Assembly (NCBI GenBank): GCA_013365325.1
Contig: JABVXV010000001.1
Span: forward strand, 620,001 to 684,000
Reading direction: 5' to 3'
Length of the DNA stretch: 64,000 nt
DNA from: Dipetalonema caudispina
Taxonomy: Eukaryota; Nematoda; Chromadorea; Rhabditida; Onchocercidae
Shown here: positions 51,801 through 62,551 of the stretch, one piece after another
Layout: every line of letters starts with the position of its first letter
Numbering within the stretch: position 1 is the first letter of the stretch
Translations under genes and position numbers: made by a program
Notes under the pieces: model-generated
The model's database searches: none
What the model saw: the letters and a program-made list of their open reading frames with translations, nothing else
What the model was told of the DNA's origin: nothing

Positions 51801-52625
51801 TATATTAGTGTAACCAAAGTATCAACGAGTCACTGCCAAAAAATGCACATATGATAATAACGTGTGCCACAGAGGAATATAGCTTTGAAGGTTGGACAAC
51901 AAGAAACTTATAAACTTCCTTGTCTGATTTTCTTTAATTTCCATGAGTTGGTCTGGATAAGTTCCGTAAATCCTATCTAAAATCGACCTATTACTACATA
52001 AAAAAGAAACTCATGTTAATACCAACTTGTCGATTCCTATCGAATAAAGCTAGATATAAATTTAAATTAAATTTTTAATATGAAGAGAATAAATCTGAAT
52101 TTTTACGGGATGAGAACAGTCTTGGTGTATTTTCAAGTGACTGCAAGAAGTCGCTGAAATCTTATTTCTTTGTAAAACAGTGTTATAGATATCAAGAACT
52201 AAAAAATCATATCATATAAATTTAAAAACGAAAATGAGAAATCCACATTCAAACTAATAAACAAAAAAAATCATTATCGACGAAACAGAATGGGTTCGAT
52301 CGAAATCTGTAAAAATTTGAATTCTGAAACTGGCCGAACTCAGAACCAAAATGCAAATACAAAGCAGGACTGAAGAACAAATTCCAGCATAAAAACTGCA
52401 TAACAAAAATTTGAAAGAAAATCTGTATAACAAAAAAAAGGAAATGTTATATTCGCTGAAGTCTAAGGCAATGAATGGTGATCCATGGAACCAAATCTTC
52501 GTCTTTAATACAAGAAAATCTAACAGACAAATTGTTTGCCAAAGAAATACGAATCGAAAGAGAGTAACATTAAGTTAAAACAAAACCTTAAAATTCATAA
52601 CTTCAAATCAGTGAAACATATGTAA
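48880..52625. other. Intergenic region, SLC66A2 / nepr-1
   Basis: This is the 5' flank of SLC66A2 and the 3' flank of nepr-1. It contains minus-strand coding-like debris at 50547-51461, listed separately. Elsewhere only AT-rich sequence and chance frames (for example 50030-50308 plus) are seen. Confidence 0.4.
50547..51461 (-). pseudogene. Coding-like fragments of an unrecognised gene, probably decayed
   Basis: Three minus-strand stretches with splice-like borders look protein-coding but do not join. 51461-51391 reads LKLSNSFSSLANNKPERIVE then FFK, flanked by TTGTAG and GTAAGC. 50953-50819 reads VFKKLKSMMVGVEFHRLNCY, then FSAFPTDMWYQSMML and on to a GTGTAT donor. 50732-50547 reads AIASKDVHLRSKQDFKN, meets an in-frame TGA at 50666-50664, and continues KKLSNELANILEVVDASLDR, FARRASVKDVSIALDENM before TAG. 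The phases of the three pieces disagree and the last holds a stop, so a relic is the simplest reading. An unseen intervening exon is an alternative for the first junction only. The family was not identified. Confidence 0.35.
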
Positions 52626-55469
52626 TCATGGCGACACATGCACCCGATGTGGTGGCCTCACAATCAATTTTCCACTCTGAAAGAACAACTGATTTCTATA
52701 AATTCTTAAAAGACTGGAGTTAGCGAACTATGTTTATATAAAGATCACAGTGGAGAATTTGCCATACAAGAATATCCTTACTTTATTTTCTAAAAAAAAG
52801 GGAAAGATGTAATTTTAACCAAGCCAACCATATTTTTCTTTTTAATCAGATCGTATCACTGTGAAAAATTTTAGCAATATCGAGAAGTTGGAATCGACTA
52901 TTATTTGCATAAATAATATCCATGTATTGGAATAAAATTTCTATTTCTCTGTTCGAGTACTAGAAAAATCGAGTACTCAGTACGAAATGGTCTCCCTCAA
53001 AAGAAGAAAAACTCACATTATTTAAAAAATCATGAAGATGAATATGGAAAAATTAAATCTGTTAAAGCAAAAACATACGTCATCACAGCTAAGGCTGAAG
53101 TCTGCCAGTACTGAACGACACCGTGAAGCAATGCTGAAATGAATGTAGGAATAATAAGCATGCAGTAATGAAACTATAAATGCATACTAACAATAAATGC
53201 ATAAATTAACAATCCGAATATAATTTAATTTCACAAGATTCAAATGCATTCATCCACACACATGTATGGCTCATATTTCAAAACAGCGATCAAATATGCG
53301 TAATTTCAAGGAAATAAAATAAACAGTCTAAAGGATATCGAAATTCCCTCAAGTTATTATCTTGAAATAACGTGTTGGATCAGCTGAATACAACTGTACA
53401 CAGAAATCAAAAAAAAAAAAAAAAAAAACCATACACAACGTAAGCAAATCAGATCATAATCCGTCCCCTACATTGTCGAGCTCTCCTCTTCCTTTTCTTT
53501 CAATAGCTTTTCATTTCACTTCACCCATAGTTCCATAAGAACGGATTCAATTATTGTCTACGTTGAAAATATAAAAAAAGAACTCTGTATACAGAGTATG
53601 CAGAAACAGGAAAAATAAAGGTAAAAGATATAACTAAAGTAAAGTTAATGTTGCAGTGAACAAAAGTTACTTGTTCATTTTTTCAGAAATTCTATACAGA
53701 ATCTGAGCAATACATTAAAGCAATTTCTTAGCAACAAACATGCTTAATATAATCAATAACTTTACACCCAATAAACTGCTGCAAGCGAATCCTGGCAGAA
53801 TGGCACACAAAACTGCTTCATTTGAAGACAAAGTTGAAATTTCAAAATGTAAGAACTTGAGAAAACTTGCGAAAAACTTGTCACTCGTACTGACGAATTC
53901 TAAGAAGGAGTTATTAAACATATTAAAAACTTAAATTTTTGAAGAATGAAGTGTAAAGACAGATAGAGAATCAACATGATTGAAATCAAATGTCACCATA
54001 CTTGTTCAGTCATTCAGAGCAGAATGTTTCATAAATAAAAAATGAGTGGGATGAATATTTACAATTTGAGGAAGAATTGAACAGTTACACTTTATTTGAC
54101 TCACATAACCTGTACCATATGATTGTCCCATTACTCTAGTTTGATTCCAACATGATCCACGCTGCGCTGCGGCAGTCTACAACAATGAGAAACATCTCTT
54201 CTGGTACCCATAGGATATGTCATAAACAAAGCAGGTCACGCAAATATGCAAAATACGAATTGTTCAGATACCCAAAGAGTTCACATACTAAATGAAATGT
54301 TATAAAATCAACTTACATGCTTGGTGCAACAGCACGGTTATGTATTCCAACAAAGCCAAAGAGAAATAGTAGTGAAGGCACACAAGCCGAGAAGACAAGA
54401 TGATTTTGCAGTGATTCAACCAAAGTCACCTGGAAAATTCTGGAGTTTGAAAATATCCACTAAAAATAAATGCATAAATCCAAATAGAAAATCACAATAA
54501 ATTAAAACGATGAAAATAGTACGCACAGTACGTATGGAGGGATCCTTCAGCCAAAAATAGGCGCTCCACAATGTACATCCAAATGCGACTAGTAACACTA
54601 CTGAAATGCACGTAATTAATCAAGAAAAACTCCATGGAACGCGGAATTTTTATAGCGTGCTGCATGTTTAGAGTCAGAAGTTTTTATACCAGTACTTTTG
54701 AATACTCGGCTCTTAAAAGTGAGTGAAATATTATTCGATCAAATAGGAAAAGGAAAGAATTAAAAAAAAAGGTAACTGAGCGGAGAAGGAAGAGGGACAA
54801 AAGGAAAACATCATTATTAATATCTACTGTCCGGAACAGTTTAGAACTTGGGCTCAAGTTTTTACTACCTGGATCCTAAACACAGGTTAAGCCCAAGAGT
54901 TAGCGATAAAAATGCATTTTCATGCATTATTCAACAACTCTTTCGTGGAACTCATTCATGGCAACAACTGAACAGCTTAGTAGTTCGTGAAGATATTTAA
55001 GGAAGCTACAGTATAACCTAGACTTTATAACGGCGGTCCAAATCACCGGAAATATGACTAGTGATTTAAATGGAGTGATTTGATGTCTCTCTTAACAAGT
55101 CTACGAACAACAACATACGACATCCAGTCACCAACACATCGCATTCCGGATGATCTTCTACTTGTATTACTCGCAAAAGAATAAGAAATGTATAGAAAAC
55201 GTTACTATGGAACGTCAACAAAAAAAGATGCATCTGAGGATGCTTTTTACCTGATAAAAATACATAAAATAACTTACACCGCCACCTTGTTGCGGCTGGT
55301 TGCATACTTTGAATCACTTCTGTCAAGCGCCTTTCAAAGTAACGCAAATCTGCAATACAATTTGCATATAAAAAAAGCATTAAATTTTAGTTTGGGTCGA
55401 ACAGCCTACTGCCATCTTCTGGGCAATGAAAAACAAGATACCTTCACAGGCTGCAGAAGTCTCATCCAT
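52626..55469 (-). CDS. nepr-1: Nuclear envelope phosphatase regulatory subunit 1 (CNEP1R1)
   Basis: CNEP1R1 is a two-helix membrane protein that activates the CTDNEP1 phosphatase, which dephosphorylates lipin at the nuclear envelope and ER and so controls membrane lipid supply. Six exons: 55469-55442, 55349-55278, 54600-54527, 54429-54317, 53133-53079, 52676-52626; 130 residues, and every phase agrees. The N-terminus MDETSAACEDLRYFERRLTE and MQPAATRWR match the family; two hydrophobic helices follow (VLLVAFGCTLWSAYFW and LVFSACVPSLLLFLFGF), then GIHNRAVAPSIIASRCRSVL, SLSCDDSGKLIVRPP. These correspond piece by piece to the human protein (125 residues). The exon at 53133 is short and sits about 1.2 kb from the one before, so automated annotation may miss it and the last exon. 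Confidence 0.95.
53409..53428. repeat. A20 homopolymer in a nepr-1 intron
   Basis: Twenty A in a row on the plus strand within the fourth nepr-1 intron. No target-site duplication or retroposed sequence is visible next to it. Confidence 0.9.
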
Positions 55470-57164
55470 GATCTAACCAATGTACTCTTCGTTTCTACAT
55501 TAGTCCAATTTGATAACTCGATAACTATAATATAAGCTGAAAACTGATAATTTAAATACCAAATACAGCAAACTCATTAAACTCCCACAATTAATGAGAT
55601 TATTCAAGGAATTTACAACATACGTTACAAACCATAAGCAGCAATTCATTGACGTTCTATTTCACGTATGTCACATTACTATGAGTAATGAATTCCGTAG
55701 AATGTCCATACACTCATTATGATCATAACATTCAAAATGGCCAAATTTTTGAAAAATGAATAAATGAATAGATAAATCCATTACCACAGATCACATCTCT
55801 TATACCAAGATTTCTCGGGACCAAACTATGCCTCAGGTCTAAGGCATAAATTACGAGAAAACACGGCTAAATAAACAAGGAGTGAATGAGCAACTTCGGT
55901 ACTGGTTGGAGAGGTAAGTTATCATAGTGATAATATAGTGGGTTATCACTTGAATTTAGATGATAAAAGCAATGATAAGTGACAATTGAAGAGAATGTCA
56001 GGTGGGATAAATTGGGGAAAGATCTCTGTTTTCCGAGAGATGCATAATGAGCGATGCTTCTTTATCATTGTGAAAGCTTTTCTCTTTTTCTAAATTAATG
56101 ATGAGATATTTAAGAGTTGATCATTCTAAACTTTTATTAACTGATAATGCTTCTGCAAGTCGTAATCGATTCAGCTCGATTGTTTACAATTGATGAGTTG
56201 TTTTTGTTTTTCTTTGTTTTTCAGTTAAATTTTCAATCCGCCAAAATATTTTTCCTTTTTGGAAATACTACGAATTTTCTACTCTGTTTTGTGAGGGAAT
56301 AGTATAGAGTGTTAAAAAAATTAATTCTATATTTCTGTACCCTATTGCAATCAAGATATCATTATTTGCTACTAATTTATTATTTACAGAAATGATCCTA
56401 GATTTTAGATTTTTCTATTTCTATAATTAATTTTAAAATCACTGAACTATAGTCTGAATGTTCCAATGAATATATAATATTTCCTTATTTTACTTTAATG
56501 TTTAGATTAGTTAAAGCAAAATTATCTTGATTATTATCGAATAAGAAATGTTACTAATTATTATCAAGTGTAACCTATATTATTGAACACAATAGCATTA
56601 TTACTTAAAAGATGTACAAAGTGTTTTTGTTATTATGGATTGTTACAAGGAGAATTGTGACCGTACTAGTTGGAATGTAAGAATGTCAAGTAAGGAGGTT
56701 GCAGTGGTTGTACTCTCTCAGAACGAACTGTTCCTTACTTTTTTCGAGTTATTTTCCAATCCTTATATTTTATTAGATAGAAATTTGCTTACTATTTCAA
56801 AAAACGATGATATGACGAAATGTCATCATTGTTACATTAAGAAGTGTCTGTTTGTACATTTCCTTCATACTCATTTCTCTTTTATCAGGTTCAGTCTTCT
56901 TGATTTTTTTCAACATTCGATCTGCTTCATTGGAATTCGTCCTGATTTGCTGATTCTATGCTCTCCCAATAGAGATCACAAACTACTGGAGTACATTGGA
57001 ACGTACCGTATTGCATAAGAATTAACGTTTGACACTTTCGACTATGTCATTCATTAAGACCCGAATGAATCCTACCAACCAGTGAATCTACTAACCAAGA
57101 TCACTTCTTTAGTTGCTTTGCAAGTTTCCGGTACTTAACAATTTTTTTACAGGCGATTCTGGGA
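55470..57164. promoter_or_regulatory. Divergent intergenic region, nepr-1 / UBE2W
   Basis: About 1.7 kb between two divergent starts. A 127-codon plus-strand frame at 56635-57018 is open, but it has no recognised similarity and no splice link into the next gene. The last bases (ttttttacag at about 57143-57152) form a good acceptor 12 bases before the UBE2W ATG, consistent with spliced-leader addition. Confidence 0.45.
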
Positions 57165-58765
57165 ATGGACTCATCGTGTCAGAAACGTTTGACGAAAGAA
57201 TATCAACAGCTGACACTCGAACCACCAGCTGGTGTTCACGTGAAGGATGAGTCAACACACGATTTGCGACTTTGGACCGTTCATGTTGATGGTGCTCCGA
57301 ACACACTTTACGCTGGTGAACAGTTCACACTAAGAGTAATCTTCTTTTTCTTAACTTAACCGTTTATTTATTAGTGTTTATCCTTCGCAAAATATATCAA
57401 CACCTTCCGGTTCATCGTTTCTGTGTTTTAGATAGCACAATTGCTCGCTCGACTCGTTGTTAATTGGTTCTCTGGAAAGAAATTTTCTTTGACATGCTTT
57501 ACCGTTCTATTTAAACCATACTCTGAAAAAGTTGTTGGATTTTCCCTCCGAAAAAAATATATATGCTTCTTTTTTTGAATTTTTCAAGAATTCAAAACAG
57601 AAATTACAAAAACTGGTCGGTAACAATGTGACAGAGTTATGTTATTAAAACATAGTCGCAAGCCTAATATTAACTTTTGATAACGACATTTTTTCCCACC
57701 GATTTTTGGAAATCGTCATTGATATGTGTTAAACTTTTGGATGTATGTTAATTGTCCCTGGACACTGCTAAGGCAATTCCTTAAAAGTGTACAAGTCGTT
57801 AGTTTTTTATGGTCAAATTTCTGAAGTGTCAAGAGTTTCATTACCTATAATCAGCTTCCGCTTCGCTTTGGGACGAAAAATTTGGTCCAGAAGATTCATA
57901 GATTTTGTTCACCGTTCGGAACAGCGAATAAAGGCTGAGGTGCGAAGTGTTGTTTTGATGAGATGAATTACAAACAGAGGGTTAGAATGAAATAATGATT
58001 AACATATGTAAATGAATTATTACAGAACTTTCAATTCTACCTTACTTTCAGCGATATTTTTCCGTTTCTCTTTTTCAGTTCCGTTTCCCGGATGAGTATC
58101 CTTTTTCTTCACCTGAAGTTATTTTCATTGGTGATAATATCCCCATTCATCCTCATGTATATTCGAATGGTCACATATGTCTGTCGATCTTAAGCGACGA
58201 CTGGACTCCTGCACTTTCTGTGCAAGCTATTTGTCTCTCTGTATTATCCATGCTTTCTTCCTGCAAAGAGAAAAAACGACCACCGGACAATGCCGTCTAC
58301 GTACGTACCTGTAGTAAAAGCCCAAATAATACCCGGTGGTGGTTTCACGGTAAATTTTTAACTGTGATTATCTCACCATTATTGTTTGGCAAAAATTTTC
58401 TTTCTCACAATTTTTTTTACTCTAATAGTTGGTTTTTTTTCGTTATCGAGAAGTTTTTTTAATAGATTCAGAAAGTAATGCATTTTTTGCTTTTGTTTTC
58501 TTCACTTTTGAAAGCGGTGATTGTTATAATCATCTTCTTTATATAATAGCTAACAGAAATTCATGCATGCTTTGCAGGGGGTTTTTAAAAATTTCATTTT
58601 ATTGTATTCAATAATTACTTTGAAATGATGGTCATTGACATCTATAATATATGACATTTTCTTTCTGATTTATTTGGAACTTCTAGAACAAGTTCTGTTC
58701 TGCATTGGTGCTACCCAAATGTGCAATTCATTTGCTTTTTTTACATTTCAGATGATACAGTGTGA
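57165..58765 (+). CDS. Ubiquitin-conjugating enzyme E2 W
   Basis: UBE2W places ubiquitin on the N-terminal amino group of substrates with disordered N-termini. Three exons, 57165-57335, 58079-58349, 58752-58765, give 151 residues, the same length as human UBE2W. The UBC fold runs from KRLTKEYQQLTLEPPAG through TLYAGEQFTLRFRFPDEYPF to the active-site segment IPIHPHVYSNGHICLSIL, where the cysteine follows HPH instead of the usual HPN of E2s, a W-class hallmark. DDWTPALSVQAICLSVLSML and SCKEKKRPPDNAVYVRTC follow, and the tail WWFHDDTV matches the family. The last exon encodes only four residues and the stop. C. elegans calls its UBE2W-like gene ubc-16 as far as I recall, so I left the symbol blank. 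Confidence 0.95.
58400..58660 (+). repeat. Diverged tandem duplicate, copy 1 (last UBE2W intron)
   Basis: This intron stretch (tttctcacaattttttttac, later ggtgattgttataatcat and gaaatgatggtcattg) reappears about 1.05 kb downstream in the same orientation and order with many substitutions and small gaps. Confidence 0.7.
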
Positions 58766-59221
58766 CAAGTGTTTGTCCGAAACTGCAGAGCTGATTTCAT
58801 CCTGAACATTTCCGTGGAATGCAACAGTTATTTTTTAGTGTTTTCAATATTTCCAGTTACGTTTTCGTCAAGCTTTAGAATATTGAATATTTTTGCTGTG
58901 TATGCTTTCTTAAAAATCGTTCTGGACAACAAAACAACTGTTCGTACACGAGCAATCTCTTATGTCTTAAAAATTTCGACGTTACAAAGCTTCAGCTGAA
59001 AGAAACGTCGATTTCCAAGTTGATTTGTATATAAAAGTTTAATCATGCATACCATAATTTTGAACAGAGTTATAAAATATTTGTAGGACATTTTTAATTT
59101 TGATTGGTTTTTTATGCTGGTTTCGTTCAAATGTTCCAAAAGAATTGGTGAGAAATTCATGTGGTAATATATTTCAATATACGAGGACTCGTGTTTCTCA
59201 TTTTCGAATATCAGAAAATAA

Positions 59222-59295
59222 CGGTTAGTCTGAAGAATTTTTCCTCTAGGGTCTTTACTGGAGGACCCTAGAGAAAAAATTCCTCAGACCAACCG
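59222..59295 (-). repeat. 32-bp inverted repeat with 10-base loop (hairpin)
   Basis: The left arm 59222-59253 and the right arm 59264-59295 are reverse complements at 29 of 32 positions, with the loop tttactggag. On a minus-strand transcript the three mismatches become G-U wobbles, so the stem would be fully paired. It lies between the two UBE2W intron copies and could be a miniature transposon, a small-RNA hairpin or a chance palindrome. No host gene or target-site duplication was identified. Confidence 0.75.
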
Positions 59296-59453
59296 GTTTT
59301 TAGCGTCTATATCACTAAAATGTTGAGAATGACGTATTTAGAAAACAGATCTGCTAAGGTCCCTGTTAGCTTTCAGAGTTATGTGGTGTTAGAACATAAG
59401 CTGTGAGCTTTAGATCCTCAGACCTATGTTTCTTGTAAAGCTTCAAAAATCTG

Positions 59454-59710
59454 CTTTCTCACAATTTTTTTTATTTTGATGGCTGATTTTTTGTTGTCTA
59501 GAAGTTTTATTTTAAGAAGTTCGAGAAACAGTGCAGTTTTTATAAAAATGTACATATCGTTTTGTCTTCTTCACTTTTCAAAAACGGTGATTGTTGTAAT
59601 CAAGTTGTTTATGCATTAGATAGCAAAAATCCAGCTATGCCGTGCAGCGACTTTGTAAAGGACTTCGTTTTATTACATTCAGTTATTTGAGATGATGATC
59701 ATCGGCATTT
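59454..59710 (+). repeat. Diverged tandem duplicate, copy 2
   Basis: Same orientation copy of the UBE2W intron: ctttctcacaatttttttta, then ggtgattgttgtaatcaag and gagatgatgatcatcgg, in matching order. No duplicated last exon is recognisable after it. Confidence 0.7.
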
Positions 59711-61559
59711 TGCAGTTGTATTTCAGTGGAAATACTGCAGTAGAGATTAAAAGCTCCATAGACTTCATTGGTGAAAGCATTTGGTTTTGGTTCAGTTTTA
59801 TTAAGCAGTTTTTCGGATTAAAATCCTCAATCATAATAGCATTTGCTTAAGAATAGCCGTATTTCGGAAGGAGACATGCATGTGTCGAATTTATCATTAC
59901 TTATCATGTATTTATCTTTAATATAGATCAGTTTATCATCATTTTTCAGATGTCTTATGCTTTCTATCTGTTTTATCCAAGATGTAACGTGATTTTTAAT
60001 CATGATAACTTTTTTTCTCATCTGATTTCCCATTGCTATCATTATTGTATTCAGTATTAAGCTATCTTGTGTCGTAGGAATTTGTATCACAGTAAAATGT
60101 TTGCTAGTCGTTTTCCTCGATTTCTGGTCTTCTAGCGATGGCTCACTGATGATATGTATTGAATTGAGTAATATTCGAGAAGCTATCGTTAAATGAAACA
60201 GGAAATCTGGGGATCCCAAAATTTTCTGTGGTAGATTTGTATGTTTTTGTCACGTGATTGATCAAAGTTTGAATAAACATAAACGAAGTAAGGAATCCAA
60301 ACAAGAACACTTTTGAGAACTGTTTGGTAGAGAAAAATACGCTGGATTACGATTTTTCGTTGGAAGAAGTGAAGTTTCAAAAAATGCTAGGTTTGTCAGC
60401 AACCTAATGGATTTGGTTCTAGTTTCTGGATATATCAGGAGACTATTATTGTAAACGTAAATCAGTGCGTTATCACATTCTGATAGTGGTAGCGTTACTA
60501 ATTCCGCTGTAGGAGATTTTGCATGGGATTTGCTGATCAAGTAAAACTTTAATTTGAGGACTATTTTATAAGTATTACTGATGAGAGGAATATGCTCTCA
60601 TTTTTCGATGTTGTCATTTAATCGTGCAGCATAAGTTTCTTTATTTTTCATTTTAATGAGACTTTTAGGAAACATGCGGGAAATATAATAGTCACCAGAT
60701 GCGCCCAGTTTCTATGCATCTCTTATCGGATCGCTAATCACACCAGGATATCATTTCCTTATAGTTCTGATTTTAGACCTGCTTTGGTCACGAGGTTTTT
60801 CGAGCTTCAGATTCTTCCTTTACCGCTAAATGAAACTGTTAGATACATTGCTAAGTCTTCAGCTTTGCTGTATTGAGATGGATGACCAGTATTGTAGAAG
60901 TAATTATGACATCTCACGATAGTATTGATGTTATGGTTTCAGTATTCAATTTTTATTTGCCTTACCACATGATGCTTAAAGCAAAAATTGGTCAGTAGTA
61001 GCAGAGTTTGTGGTAAAGCCTCTTTCTTGTAGTCCACAATAATCATCGAAGTAAATTTGAATATCTTTATACTTTTAAGTAAGCAGCAAACTAACGAGTA
61101 GTTGTAGTTTTTATGCTTTCATGTCTTTAAAAGTTACCGCAAAAGGAATTGCCATTCCATTCGTCGAAATTCATCAAGCCTTCAACGATAACCTCGGTGC
61201 TATAGTTGAGGTCAAAACCAAAATTTGTTGCTAAAGTTACTCTATTTTTTACTTTATTTTTCTGGTAAACAGATACATTTCACTTTTAGAATGGAAACTT
61301 TTGCAGCGTTGGACATAATCAATGAAAATTGCAAGAGGAATAAAGGTCATTCGATATAGCAATATACTGTGTTTTGTAAAGCGCTTATGAGAAAAGAAAA
61401 TAGCCCAAAATATTTGTGATCCAACATCATTTTCTATTGTCTTTCCTTATCTTTTCTGCTAATTATTGAAACCTATTTTTAAAATGATACCTGACTACTA
61501 GGCACGATCTCTTCATCAACTTTCCCTCATTGCGAGATAAATTTGAGAAAAATTGTCCT

Positions 61560-62551
61560 AACATACTTAAATGCCTAATATATTCGAGCACTGCAACAAA
61601 AATGTAATCAACCAAGGATAACGATGGCCTGAAAGTGTCCCATACAAATAATAGATCGTGAATTTGGAAATTTGCGACCAAACAACTCATTTTGTAATTA
61701 TGTAATTTAATTATTTAGAAGTATTTATTGAAACCTAAATGGCTGCTTCGACTACTCGTCAAATCTTTTTGGCTATAACATATGACTTGAAATATCCGAG
61801 CTATTACCAACTCTCTTTATTGCTGTTTCCTTATCACCATTACGTCAGGTAACGGATTGATAAATTTTCTACTTTACTGAGCGAATATTTTCGCCGAATA
61901 GCTCTGTTGGTCGATCGTTGAAATTACAGGAAAAGATATCTCCGATGGAATCTCTATAGCTTACCAATTCATTCTCCTCTTTAGTTATATTTATTAATAA
62001 ATGTGATGATTGTTAAATTATCGATATGCATATCATGCTTGTCACTCTCCATCTTCTTGAAAGAGATATTTCATTTTATTGTTCTTGCATATTCTTTTTC
62101 TTTCGATCTTGCCAGGAAATTTTGTTGTCATCGGTCATTTAGAGACACGTACACATATCTTTTAGTTTATTATTTTTATAATATTAAAATGTTTAGTTAT
62201 ACTTATTGCTAGAATATTTCGGCTAATCCAACGATTACTAGCACTAAGTTCATTTGGGTGCATTTTTATAAAATTCATTCCTTCAACCGATACACAAAAT
62301 ATTGTCGGTTTAGCGATTTGCCTTTTGTAATTGATTGTTTAAATTAAACAATTTAAGTTTTTTAATTGAATTAACAGCTACTAACGAATTAGTGGTACTT
62401 TACTAATCAATTAACTCCATCCATTATCATCAAGTCACTTAAGTTTCATTTCGTAGCGCATAGCGGGAGATGAATACCGCTTTCAAATCCATCTTTGTCT
62501 CTTCTGTACTTCAATTGACGATTAAGATCGAAATATTTTTCACGAGCTGCT
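61560..62551 (-). pseudogene. TBC (RabGAP, TBC1D5-like) fragments
   Basis: Two minus-strand stretches resemble parts of a TBC1D5-type RabGAP. At 61690-61568 the frame reads IHDLLFVWDTFRPSLSLVDY then IFVAVLEYIRHL, close to the family's LVVWDALFADG..LVDYIFVAMLLYIRD, while the preceding family motif LLFGREFP appears as LFGRKFP only in another frame, implying a one-base shift. At 62551-62446, after a possible acceptor, AAREKYFDLNRQLKYRRDKD is similar in character to the region after the TBC WR..CW motif. The TBC core between the pieces was not found and no splice chain could be built. It is more likely a decayed copy than a working gene, but a fast-evolving real gene with unseen exons is possible. 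Confidence 0.35.

Noticed and set aside
56635..57018. 127-codon open frame upstream of UBE2W
   Set aside because: No recognised motif, Phe/Leu/His-rich composition of T-rich DNA, and no splice site in phase with the UBE2W start.
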